In this document: piece by piece, positions 30,748 through 38,820 of the stretch
Position numbering within the stretch: the stretch's first letter is position 1
How the letters are laid out: every line of letters begins with the position of its first letter
NCBI GenBank assembly: GCA_002359495.1
Contig: DENB01000053.1
Coordinates: 30,167-80,275, forward strand
DNA: 50,109 bases
Origin: Enterobacteriaceae bacterium UBA2655
GTDB taxonomy: Bacteria; Pseudomonadota; Gammaproteobacteria; Enterobacterales; Enterobacteriaceae
Direction: 5' to 3'
Notes under the pieces: generated by a model
What the model was told of the DNA's origin: nothing
Seen by the model: the letters and a program-made list of their open reading frames with translations, nothing else
Database searches by the model: none
Translations under genes and position numbers: made by a program

Positions 30748-31509
30748 TTACATGGCGTACGTCAGCATAATGGACGTTTTAGTGTCGGTACGATCCGGTG
30801 CGGACTCAGGCGGATTGTTGTTCCAGGTGACGTTGTACGCCAGCTTCAGCGCAAAGTGTTCGTTGATCGCGACCTGCAGACCGGTTTCGGAGTTGAGGGT
30901 GGTGTCTTCGCCGAAGGTGCTCAGCACCGAGAGGCCCTGAATGAATTTGGTGGTGTCGGTGAGCTGCCACTGATAGCTCAACGCGCCATAGCCGAGCGCT
31001 TTGGTTTCATCGCCACCGTCGTGGAAGTCGTCGTAACGCACGCCCGGACCAAATTCCATGCGCAGCGAGTGCACCGGACCGTTCAGAATCTGGCGACCGT
31101 AACCGGCGGTCAGCACGTCGCGGGAGTCGTAACCGTTGAAGCGATCGCTCAGCCAGCTCGCCTGACCGAACAGGTAGTCAGAGCTGTTAATGTTGTAACG
31201 GGTACGGCCGCCGATATTATAGGTTTCGGAAGAGCGCTCATCGTTGGAAGAGGTGTTCGCCGCGTTGCCCCACAGGCTGTAGGCGTAGTTGGTGGTGTAC
31301 CACGTCATGCTGGTCTGGGCAGTCAGCGAGGAGCTGGTGGTGTTGCCGGTTTGCGCCAGATAGCCTGCCGATGCGCTGCCCTCAAACGGCTTTTTCGCAC
31401 TGGAAGGATCGTCCATTGATGTAAAGACATTATTATCCGCTAATGCCTGGTGACAAAAAACGCCCGAAGAGAGCAAAAGAACAGCAGAGAGCTTTTTTAA
31501 CGCTTTCAT
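30748..31509 (-). CDS. ydiY: YdiY, DUF481 outer-membrane-type protein
   Basis: The 253-residue product (252 in E. coli) has a signal peptide (1-25, ending QALA) and a C-terminal region of repeated amphipathic strands ending in MLTYAM, as expected for a small outer membrane beta-barrel of the DUF481 family. E. coli ydiY is acid-induced and its function is unknown. The ATG at 31509 starts the signal peptide; the longer open frame upstream does not. In E. coli pfkB follows, but here it is missing. Confidence 0.9.
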   Translation of the reverse strand: MKALKKLSAVLLLSSGVFCHQALADNNVFTSMDDPSSAKKPFEGSASAGYLAQTGNTTSSSLTAQTSMTWYTTNYAYSLWGNAANTSSNDERSSETYNIGGRTRYNINSSDYLFGQASWLSDRFNGYDSRDVLTAGYGRQILNGPVHSLRMEFGPGVRYDDFHDGGDETKALGYGALSYQWQLTDTTKFIQGLSVLSTFGEDTTLNSETGLQVAINEHFALKLAYNVTWNNNPPESAPDRTDTKTSIMLTYAM

Positions 31510-31864
31510 TAAATGTGATCCGTACGACAGTTTAAAAAACAGAGAGTCTGAAGGGTTTTGCAGGCCGATCAACGCAATTTATGGTAAGTATTGTAAAAAA
31601 ATATTAAATAGCGTCAAAACCCGGCTATTGCGTTATTTCCGCTCCAGTTATGGGATTGTTCCCATTAACGGCGCGCATTATAGAGGGCAATTAGGAAAAT
31701 GGCAGCAGAATTGCAACAAGAATTTTCCGAACATGACGGATCGTTTCCCGTTCCGCTAACCGCCCGATTTCACCGCTCTCTTTCTTCTCGCCTGTTGCTC
31801 AAAATTCGCTCGCCGCTTGCGGATGAACTACGCTAAAACTTGTTTCTTAACAACGAGGTTGATC
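31510..31864. other. Divergent ydiY/ydiZ interval, pfkB absent
   Basis: This 355-base interval stands where E. coli has pfkB. I see no pfkB remnant. It holds an operator-like palindrome (31650-31665) and AT-rich promoter DNA on the ydiY side (31580-31615). The ATG of ydiZ is preceded by AACGAGGTTG. Confidence 0.55.
31650..31665. promoter_or_regulatory. Operator-like palindrome ATGGGATTGTTCCCAT
   Basis: Six-base perfect arms (ATGGGA / TCCCAT) flank a four-base centre between two divergent genes. I cannot assign it to a known regulator. Confidence 0.4.
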
Positions 31865-32155
31865 ATGAGTGCAGCAAGCGTAAAACGTTACATTGTCACC
31901 TTTCGTTATCATGAACAGGGCCTGAGCGATATTCTCGAACTGAACAGCGCAATGGCCAACGGCGGGTTCAGCACCACGCTGACCGATGAAGAAGGAAAAT
32001 CGCATGAACTCGGCACTAACAGCTATGGCTTCGTCAGCGCTCTTACTGAAGATGAGATCAAACAGCAGGCAGAGAGCCTGGGCGAAATGGTTCTGGCTGA
32101 AAAACCGGAAGTAGAGATCAGCACGCTGGAAGATTTCCTGAAACAGCAGCGTTGA
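31865..32155 (+). CDS. ydiZ: YdiZ, GhoS-like small protein
   Basis: The 96 residues match E. coli YdiZ in length and locus. The sequence KRYIVTFRYHEQGLSDI...FSTTLTDEEG...ELGTNSYGF is the ferredoxin-like fold of the GhoS family. GhoS itself is the endoribonuclease antitoxin that cleaves ghoT mRNA in a type V toxin-antitoxin pair. No GhoT-like small membrane toxin is visible here, so RNase or antitoxin activity is inference only. The start at 31865 has a GAGG ribosome site. Confidence 0.85.
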   Translation: MSAASVKRYIVTFRYHEQGLSDILELNSAMANGGFSTTLTDEEGKSHELGTNSYGFVSALTEDEIKQQAESLGEMVLAEKPEVEISTLEDFLKQQR

Positions 32156-32261
32156 ATCCATGGTTTTGTAAAAACCGCCGGCAGGCTGTACGCAACGCTG
32201 GTTTTGATGAATATTTAAGCGCTACAATCGTGCTTATGCAGCGAATAAAGAGGATAACCCG

Positions 32262-33155
32262 ATGTGGTCAGCCATTCATCGTCTGTTAAGCGAACAGCTG
32301 GGCAATGCCGAAATTACCCAGCGTCATGAACTTCCCGGCGGGGATGTTCATCCCGCGTGGCAGATTCGCTACGGTGAGCACGATATCTTCATCAAATGCA
32401 ACGCCCGCGATATGCTTTCGTTGTTCACTTGGGAAGCTGACCAGCTGGCGCTGCTGGCGCGAACCCACACCGTGCGCGTACCGAAAGTCTACGGCGTCGG
32501 CAACGACCGCGACTACAGCTTTCTGGTGCTGGAATATATTCCCCCTCAGCCGCTTAATGAAGAAAACGCCTTTCAATTGGGTCAGCAGCTGGCGCGCCTG
32601 CATCAATGGAGCGAACAGCCGCAGTTCGGCCTGGATTTCGACAACAACATTATCACCTCTCCCCAGCCCAATAGCTGGCTGCGCCGCTGGTCGGTTTTTT
32701 TCGCCGAGCAGCGCATCGGCTGGCAGCTGCAGCTGGCGGAGGAAAAAGGCATTCAATACGGCGACAGCGATCTGATTGTCGCCTGCGTTCAACGCGCGCT
32801 CAGTGCGCACCATCCTCAGCCGTCGCTGCTGCATGGTGATCTCTGGCCCGCCAACTGCGCCGGCAGTCCTCAGGGCCCGTGGATCTTCGATCCCGCCTGC
32901 TACTGGGGCGACCGCGAATGTGATCTGGCGATGCTGAGCTGGTTCTCCTATCTGCCGCGTCAGATTTACGAAGGTTATCAGTCCGTCTGGCCCCTGCCCG
33001 ACGGCTTTTCGCAGCGCCAGCCGGTTTACCAACTCTATTACCTGCTTAACCGCGCCAATGTTTTCGGCGGCACCTGGCTGGAAGAGGCGCAGCTGGCGAT
33101 CGGCAATTTGCTGGATGACGATGAAGCGAATAACAGTCAGGCCAAACCGGCCTGA
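32262..33155 (+). CDS. yniA: YniA, fructosamine kinase family protein
   Basis: This 297-residue protein has the aminoglycoside/fructosamine kinase-like fold. The catalytic loop is LLHGDLWPANCAG and the metal-binding motif is FDPACYWGDRECDLAM. Family members phosphorylate ketosamines for protein deglycation, but the substrate of YniA is unproved. The tail is about ten residues longer than in E. coli (286 aa). It converges with yniB across a six-base gap. Confidence 0.92.
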   Translation: MWSAIHRLLSEQLGNAEITQRHELPGGDVHPAWQIRYGEHDIFIKCNARDMLSLFTWEADQLALLARTHTVRVPKVYGVGNDRDYSFLVLEYIPPQPLNEENAFQLGQQLARLHQWSEQPQFGLDFDNNIITSPQPNSWLRRWSVFFAEQRIGWQLQLAEEKGIQYGDSDLIVACVQRALSAHHPQPSLLHGDLWPANCAGSPQGPWIFDPACYWGDRECDLAMLSWFSYLPRQIYEGYQSVWPLPDGFSQRQPVYQLYYLLNRANVFGGTWLEEAQLAIGNLLDDDEANNSQAKPA

Positions 33156-33161
33156 CCTGCG

Positions 33162-33698
33162 TTAAAGGAAGCCCAGCAGTGACAGCAGGAAATAGCCGAC
33201 GACCGCAATGATGACAGGAAGGATGTAGAGCGGAAAAATCTGCAGCAGAATGGTGTGATGCGGCACTTTGATTTTCTCTTCCAGATGCTGTCGGCTACGC
33301 GCTTCGCTGCCTTTCGCCTGTTCCAGAATCAACTGATCTTCAATGCCCTCTTTAATGTGGCGCGACTGCCGCCACATGCGCGCGCCCGATGCCTGCAGCG
33401 CCAGCCCGACGAAAATCAGAATATAGATGATCCAGAAACCGACGTTAGCCTGATCGCGAAACTCGGGAACCGGTGAATTACGCCAGAAAAAACCAAGAAA
33501 GGGGGTGTTAAAGCGGATCATATCAATCATCACATGGACAAAATCGAGCATTACCGCATTAATGCCGGGCTGTTTTTCGCTGTGTTTAAACATAAAGCCG
33601 AGCAGCGAAATTATCGTGGACAACAGCGCCGGAATAAAAATCACCCAGCCCGCCACTCGCTTGAGGATGGCGATGCGGCCAGCCTGTTGGTATGTCAT
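33162..33698 (-). CDS. yniB: YniB, predicted inner membrane protein
   Basis: The product has 178 residues, the E. coli length, beginning MTYQQAGRIAILKR. Hydrophobic segments at about 17-35, 85-105 and 155-175 indicate an inner membrane protein of unknown function. The ATG at 33698 has an AAGGAGA ribosome site; a much longer upstream frame is not family-like. Confidence 0.92.
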   Translation of the reverse strand: MTYQQAGRIAILKRVAGWVIFIPALLSTIISLLGFMFKHSEKQPGINAVMLDFVHVMIDMIRFNTPFLGFFWRNSPVPEFRDQANVGFWIIYILIFVGLALQASGARMWRQSRHIKEGIEDQLILEQAKGSEARSRQHLEEKIKVPHHTILLQIFPLYILPVIIAVVGYFLLSLLGFL

Positions 33699-33863
33699 GG
33701 TGTCTCCTTGACCTGTAAAGTTTCGCTGTAAGTCTACCTGCCCCGGCATAATTTTTCCTGGGAAATGAGCAGGCTGCGTAAAATCATAGAGCCGATATCC
33801 CGGCGCTGCCAGTTCCGCCGTCGTCCATGTTAAGGTAAGGCGAATTTCACATGGAGCCGCTAT

Positions 33864-34532
33864 ATGACTTACCACCGCCCTGTCCTCGCCGCTATTTTTG
33901 ATATGGATGGCCTGCTCATCGATTCCGAACCGCTTTGGGATCAGGCTGAACTGGACGTCTTGTCCGCCCTGAACGTCGATATTTCGCGCCGTCACGAACT
34001 GCCTGACACTCTGGGATTGCGCATCGATCAGGTGGTGCGCATGTGGTACGAAACCCTGCCGTGGAACGGCCCGGATCAGCAGGAAGTGACGGATCGCATT
34101 ATCAGCCGTGCGCTGACGCTGATTGAAGAGAAACGACCGCTTTTACCCGGCGTAGAGCAGGCGCTGCGCCTCTGTCAGCAGCAGGGGCTGAAAATCGGCC
34201 TGGCTTCCGCCTCGCCGCTGCACATGCTGGAACGCGTGCTGGAGATGTTTGACCTGCGCCACTACTTCTCCGCGCTCGCGTCGGCGGAAGCGCTGCCTTA
34301 CAGCAAACCGCACCCGCAGGTCTATCTCGATGCGGCGGCAAAGCTGGGCATCGACCCGCTTAACTGCATCACGCTTGAAGATTCTTTCAACGGCATGATT
34401 GCGACCAAAGCGGCGCGCATGCGTTCCTTGGTGGTTCCCGCCGCCGAATACCGCGACGACGCACGCTGGGCCCTGGCGAACGTCAAGCTCGATTCGCTTG
34501 AGCAACTCACGCCGGTCCATCTCGGCCTCTGA
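33864..34532 (+). CDS. hxpB: Hexitol phosphatase HxpB (YniC), HAD family
   Basis: HxpB (222 aa) is a HAD sugar phosphatase that acts on 2-deoxyglucose 6-phosphate and hexitol phosphates. HAD motif I is FDMDGLLIDSEP, motif II is in GLASASP, the motif III lysine is in YSKPHPQVY, and motif IV is LEDSFNGMIA. It is divergent from yniB, as in E. coli. Confidence 0.94.
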   Translation: MTYHRPVLAAIFDMDGLLIDSEPLWDQAELDVLSALNVDISRRHELPDTLGLRIDQVVRMWYETLPWNGPDQQEVTDRIISRALTLIEEKRPLLPGVEQALRLCQQQGLKIGLASASPLHMLERVLEMFDLRHYFSALASAEALPYSKPHPQVYLDAAAKLGIDPLNCITLEDSFNGMIATKAARMRSLVVPAAEYRDDARWALANVKLDSLEQLTPVHLGL

Positions 34533-34603
34533 TCTCCGGCCCGCTGCCGCAGCGGGCTATTCCCCTCTGGTTACGCCTGAGATTTGATCGCGCCTGCAAA
34601 AAA

Positions 34604-34622
34604 AGTAAAACATTGTTTCATT
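34604..34622 (+). promoter_or_regulatory. KdgR-type operator upstream of kduI
   Basis: AGTAAAACATTGTTTCATT agrees well with the KdgR palindrome core (AAACA-n-TGTTTCA). It lies about 90 bases before the kduI start. KdgR represses pectin and uronate catabolic genes, including kduI and kduD, in related bacteria. Confidence 0.75.
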
Positions 34623-34712
34623 TTTATTGAATTCACTTTCCGCTCTGCCTAAGATGCCTCAACGCGCCTGAGAAGAGGCGATTCCTTTTCCTGATTTGCA
34701 GAGAGGTTATAG

Positions 34713-35549
34713 ATGGACGTCCGTCAAAGCATTCATAGCGAACACGCCAGAGCGCTGGATACCGCCGGCCTGCGCCGCGAATTTCTTATTGAAAAGATTT
34801 TTGTCGCTGATAACTACACCCTGACCTATAGCCATACCGATCGCATTATTATCGGCGGCGTAATGCCGGTACGGCAAAGCGTCGCCATCGGCAGCGAAGT
34901 GGGCAAACAGCTCGGCGTCAGCTACTTTCTGGAGCGTCGGGAGTTAGGGGTGATTAACATCGGCGGGCCAGGCCTGATTGATGTGGACGGCAAAACCAGG
35001 GAGATCGGCCATGAAGAGGCGCTCTATATAGGCAAAGGCGCGCAGACGGTGATCTTCCGCAGCGCCAATTCCGACCAGCCGGCGAAGTTTTACTACAATA
35101 GCGCGCCCGCCCACACCACCTATCCCGATAAAAAAATCACGCTGGAGGAAGCGGCACCCACGACCCTTGGCGATCCGGCGACTTCGAACCGCCGCACCAT
35201 CAATAAATTTATCGTGCCGGAGGTGCTGCCGACCTGCCAGCTCACCATGGGACTGACGAAGCTGGAGCCGGGCAGCCTGTGGAATACCATGCCCTGCCAT
35301 ACGCATGAACGTCGCATGGAAGTCTACTTCTACTTCGATATGAATGAAGAGACAGCGGTATTTCATATGATGGGCGAGCCGCAGGAGACGCGACATCTGC
35401 TGGTGCGCAACGAACAGGCGGTGATCTCCCCAAGCTGGTCGATCCATGCCGGCGTCGGCACCCAACGTTATACCTTTATCTGGGGCATGGTGGGCGAGAA
35501 CCAGGTATTCGACGACATGGATCACGTCAAAATCAGCGAACTACGCTGA
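34713..35549 (+). CDS. kduI: 5-dehydro-4-deoxy-D-glucuronate isomerase KduI
   Basis: KduI (278 aa) converts 5-keto-4-deoxyuronate to 2,5-diketo-3-deoxygluconate in pectin and uronate breakdown. It is a double cupin; the zinc motif is [16 protein letters not shown], in the second cupin. It forms an operon with kduD (15-base gap) behind a KdgR-like box. In E. coli the pair sits elsewhere, so here it is an insertion between hxpB and ydjM. Confidence 0.96.
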   Translation: MDVRQSIHSEHARALDTAGLRREFLIEKIFVADNYTLTYSHTDRIIIGGVMPVRQSVAIGSEVGKQLGVSYFLERRELGVINIGGPGLIDVDGKTREIGHEEALYIGKGAQTVIFRSANSDQPAKFYYNSAPAHTTYPDKKITLEEAAPTTLGDPATSNRRTINKFIVPEVLPTCQLTMGLTKLEPGSLWNTMPCHTHERRMEVYFYFDMNEETAVFHMMGEPQETRHLLVRNEQAVISPSWSIHAGVGTQRYTFIWGMVGENQVFDDMDHVKISELR

Positions 35550-35564
35550 GTCTGAGGAGCCGCT

Positions 35565-36326
35565 ATGGTAGCGAACGCATTTGATTTGGAAGGAAAGGTC
35601 GCCTTGATCACCGGCTGCAATACCGGCCTCGGACAGGGAATGGCGACAGGACTGGCGCAGGCAGGCTGCGACATTATCGGCGTTAACCGCGCCGATTCCG
35701 TCGACACGGCCCGACGCGTCGAGGCGCTGGGTCGACGGTTTTACCCGCTTCAGGCCGATCTCGCCGACGCCGCGTGCGCGGCGCAGATTGTCGAGCAGGC
35801 CGTCGCCGCCGCCGGTAAAATCGATATTCTGGTTAACAACGCCGGCATCATTCGCCGCGACGATGCGCTGAATTTCAGCGAGCGCGACTGGGACGAGGTG
35901 ATGAATATCAACAGCAAGACGCTGTTTTTCCTTTCCCAGCAGGTCGCTCGCCGTTTTATCAGCCAGGGCGGCGGCGGCAAAATTATCAATATCGCGTCGA
36001 TGCTCTCCTTTCAGGGCGGCATTCGCGTTCCCTCTTATACCGCGTCGAAAAGTGCGGTGCTGGGCCTGACGCGCCTGATGGCCAATGAGTGGGCGAAATA
36101 TGGCATCAACGTCAACGCCATCGCGCCGGGCTATATGGCGACCAACAATACGGAACAGCTGCGCAACGACGAGGCGCGCAATCAGGAAATCCTGGCACGT
36201 ATCCCTGCGGGCCGATGGGGAAATCCTGATGACATGATGGGTCCGGTGGTTTTCCTCGCCTCATCCGCCTCCGATTATGTTAATGGTTTTACGCTGGCGG
36301 TAGATGGCGGCTGGCTGGCGCGCTAA
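35565..36326 (+). CDS. kduD: 2-dehydro-3-deoxy-D-gluconate 5-dehydrogenase KduD
   Basis: KduD (253 aa) is a short-chain dehydrogenase that reduces 2,5-diketo-3-deoxygluconate to KDG, the step after KduI. Features are the nucleotide motif TGCNTGLGQGMA, NNAG, and catalytic Ser/Tyr/Lys in IASML...YTASKSA. A GAGGAG ribosome site sits in the 15-base gap after kduI. Confidence 0.95.
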   Translation: MVANAFDLEGKVALITGCNTGLGQGMATGLAQAGCDIIGVNRADSVDTARRVEALGRRFYPLQADLADAACAAQIVEQAVAAAGKIDILVNNAGIIRRDDALNFSERDWDEVMNINSKTLFFLSQQVARRFISQGGGGKIINIASMLSFQGGIRVPSYTASKSAVLGLTRLMANEWAKYGINVNAIAPGYMATNNTEQLRNDEARNQEILARIPAGRWGNPDDMMGPVVFLASSASDYVNGFTLAVDGGWLAR

Positions 36327-36430
36327 ACTCTCTCAGTAAGGGCGGCCATCCGGCGCCTGTACGCTTTCTGATGAAAAAATTCATTTTTCGTTACAGCGTC
36401 ACATATTCTCATTTACTGGATAAATCCCTA

Positions 36431-36450
36431 TACTGGATGAATTGACAGTT
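36431..36450 (+). promoter_or_regulatory. LexA box of ydjM
   Basis: TACTGGATGAATTGACAGTT has the CTG-N10-CAG form (36433-36448), 20 bases before the ydjM ATG. E. coli ydjM is a known LexA-repressed gene with two boxes. A second, degraded half-box (CTGGATAAAT, just upstream from 36417) may be the remains of the other. Confidence 0.8.
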
Positions 36451-36469
36451 TTTGCAGCCAGGTTTCATC

Positions 36470-37060
36470 ATGACGGCCGAAGGCCACGTAATTTTCGCTA
36501 TCGCCAGCGCTATTTTCGCTAAGCGCGCCGACTTAACGCCGGTGCTGGCCGACGCTGACTGGTGGCATCTTATCCCCGCGACATTGCTGACCTGCCTGCT
36601 GCCGGATATTGACCATCCTAAATCGGTACTGGGTCAGCGCCTGAAATGGCTTTCGCATCCCATCGCCCGCGCCTTTGGCCATCGCGGCTTTACTCATAGT
36701 TTGCTGGCGGTGGCGGCAGGGCTGTGGCTGTTTCAGATTAACGTGCCCGCCAGCTGGCCGGTTCCGGCCGACGTCTTGCAGGGCATGACGCTGGGCTATC
36801 TGAGTCATATCGCCGCCGATATGCTGACGCCGGCCGGCGTGCCTTTGCTGTGGCCGTGCCGCTGGCGTTTTCGTCTGCCGCTGCTAAGGACGCAAAAAGG
36901 CAACCAGTTGGAGCGCGTGCTCTGTCTGGCGCTGGTCGGCTTCGCCCTCTGGTTTCCGGCGGGTATGCCGTCTTTTGGTGCAACCGACTGGCCCACTCAG
37001 CTGTTCGATTCGCTGCAATATGGCGTCAGCCGGTTAGTTAATCCGCAAATCGGACATTAA
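36470..37060 (+). CDS. ydjM: YdjM, LexA-regulated inner membrane protein (DUF457)
   Basis: The 196-residue product carries the DUF457 (YdjM-type membrane-bound metal-dependent hydrolase) motifs LLPDIDHPKS, GHRGFTHSL and HIAADMLTPAGVPLLWP between hydrophobic segments. The biochemical role is unknown; it belongs to the SOS regulon in E. coli. The ATG at 36470 is the family start and lies just downstream of the LexA box. Confidence 0.92.
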   Translation: MTAEGHVIFAIASAIFAKRADLTPVLADADWWHLIPATLLTCLLPDIDHPKSVLGQRLKWLSHPIARAFGHRGFTHSLLAVAAGLWLFQINVPASWPVPADVLQGMTLGYLSHIAADMLTPAGVPLLWPCRWRFRLPLLRTQKGNQLERVLCLALVGFALWFPAGMPSFGATDWPTQLFDSLQYGVSRLVNPQIGH

Positions 37061-37225
37061 TCCGACAAATCAAGGCGATAAGTTATAAGCCATTCCATTT
37101 GAATATAAGTCTGCACTTTTTCGGCTGTTAACATACGGCTGTTCCGTCTTACCTAAAAAGACCTTTAAAAAGCTCAGGCTGACTGCGACGCCGTCAGCCT
37201 GGGATCATTCCTCTGGAGAAACAGA

Positions 37226-38617
37226 ATGAACCTTCCCCTCATTCTTAATATTGTTGCTTTCGTTGCGCTGCTATTACTGTTAGCCCGCACCGGCCGGACC
37301 ACATGGAGCCTGTCGAAAAAAGTGCTGACCGGCCTGGCGCTCGGCGTGCTTTTCGGCCTGGCGCTGCAATTTATTTACGGCGCCGACAGCGCCGTGGTGA
37401 AAGAGTCGATTGGCTGGTTCAATATCGTCGGCAACGGCTATGTGCAGCTGTTGCAGATGATCGTTATGCCGCTGGTGTTCGCCTCTATTCTCAGCGCGGT
37501 GGCACGCCTACATAACGCGGCGTCGCTGGGTAAAATCAGCGTGCTGACTATCGGCGTCCTGCTTTTCACCACCGCCATCTCGGCACTGGTCGGCGTCTTC
37601 GTCGCCGGCCTGTTCGGTCTGAGCGCTGAAGGTCTGGTGCAGGGCGCGCAGGAGACCGCACGGCTAACCGCGATTCAGAATAACTATGTGGGCAAGGTGG
37701 CCGATCTCAGCGTGCCGCAGCTGCTGCTTTCATTTGTGCCGAAAAACCCCTTCGCCGATCTCACCGGGGCGAATCCCACCTCAATCATCAGCGTCGTGAT
37801 TTTTGCCGCCTTCCTCGGCGTGGCGGCGCTGCAGCTGCTGAAAGATGACAGCGAGAAAGGTCAGCGCGTGCTGCTGGCGATCGATACCCTGCAAGCCTGG
37901 GTGATGAAGCTGGTGCGCCTGGTGATGAAGCTGACCCCTTACGGCGTGCTGGCGCTGATGACCAAAGTCGTCGCCGGTTCCAACCTGCAGGATATCGTCA
38001 AGCTGGGCAGCTTCGTCGTGGCCTCGTATCTGGGCCTCGCCATCATGTTTGCGGTACACGCTCTGCTGCTTTCCGTTAACGGCATCAATCCGCAGCGTTT
38101 CTTTCGCAAGGTTTGGCCGGTGATCACCTTCGCTTTCACCAGCCGCTCCAGCGCAGCGAGCATTCCGCTAAATGTGGAAACCCAGACGCGCCGCCTGGGC
38201 GTACCAGAATCGATCGCCAGTTTCTCCGCCTCCTTTGGCGCCACTATCGGCCAGAACGGCTGCGCCGGCCTCTACCCCACTATGCTGGCGGTCATGGTTG
38301 CGCCGACCATGGGCATTAACCCGTTCGATCCGCTCTGGATCGCCACCCTGGTGGGTATCGTCACGCTGAGCTCCGCAGGCGTAGCGGGCGTAGGCGGCGG
38401 CGCGACCTTTGCCGCGTTGATCGTGCTACCGGCGATGGGTCTGCCCGTGACGCTGGTCGCCCTGCTGATCTCCATCGAGCCGCTTATCGACATGGGTCGC
38501 ACCGCGCTGAACGTCAACGGCGCGATGACCGCAGGCTCGCTGACCAGCCGCTGGCTGGGCCTGACGGATAAAACCCTGCTCGAAAGCGATGAGCAGAGCG
38601 AACTGGCTCACCGTTAA
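37226..38617 (+). CDS. tcyP: L-cystine symporter TcyP (YdjN)
   Basis: TcyP (463 aa) is a dicarboxylate/amino acid:cation symporter family protein that takes up L-cystine. It has eight or more membrane segments and two re-entrant loops; the [15 protein letters not shown] serine-rich hairpin and NGCAGLYP motif are diagnostic. A GGAGAA ribosome site precedes the ATG. E. coli tcyP is under CysB control; I could not identify a CysB site by eye. Confidence 0.94.
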   Translation: MNLPLILNIVAFVALLLLLARTGRTTWSLSKKVLTGLALGVLFGLALQFIYGADSAVVKESIGWFNIVGNGYVQLLQMIVMPLVFASILSAVARLHNAASLGKISVLTIGVLLFTTAISALVGVFVAGLFGLSAEGLVQGAQETARLTAIQNNYVGKVADLSVPQLLLSFVPKNPFADLTGANPTSIISVVIFAAFLGVAALQLLKDDSEKGQRVLLAIDTLQAWVMKLVRLVMKLTPYGVLALMTKVVAGSNLQDIVKLGSFVVASYLGLAIMFAVHALLLSVNGINPQRFFRKVWPVITFAFTSRSSAASIPLNVETQTRRLGVPESIASFSASFGATIGQNGCAGLYPTMLAVMVAPTMGINPFDPLWIATLVGIVTLSSAGVAGVGGGATFAALIVLPAMGLPVTLVALLISIEPLIDMGRTALNVNGAMTAGSLTSRWLGLTDKTLLESDEQSELAHR

Positions 38618-38635
38618 GCCGCCATATCTCTGACC

Positions 38636-38662
38636 AGCAGGCAGCAATGCCTGCTTTTTTTT
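38636..38662 (+). terminator. Terminator of tcyP
   Basis: AGCAGGCA (38636-38643) pairs with TGCCTGCT (38648-38655), followed by eight T, 19 bases after the tcyP stop. Confidence 0.92.
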
Positions 38663-38769
38663 GCCTGCGGTTTGCTCGCCGCCTTCCGCGCCTGCTGCAT
38701 TATCCCCTTGTTTTTATCCAGCTATTTTTCTGATATCCCTGCCTTTCGCAGGCGTATGCGCGTCGCTGT

Positions 38770-38780
38770 TCTATAGTTAA
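38770..38780 (+). promoter_or_regulatory. Sigma-S-like -10 element of katE
   Basis: TCTATAGTTAA matches the sigma-S -10 consensus TCTATACTTAA at 10 of 11 positions, about 41 bases before the katE start. E. coli katE is strongly RpoS-dependent. Confidence 0.75.
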
Positions 38781-38820
38781 TGGAGTCTGAAACCCGACCC
38801 GAACAAGGGAGCAATGCACC

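Noticed and set aside
33699..33995. Possible N-terminal extension of yniB
   Set aside because: The ATG at 33698 has a strong ribosome site and gives exactly the family length; the extension runs into the divergent hxpB gene.
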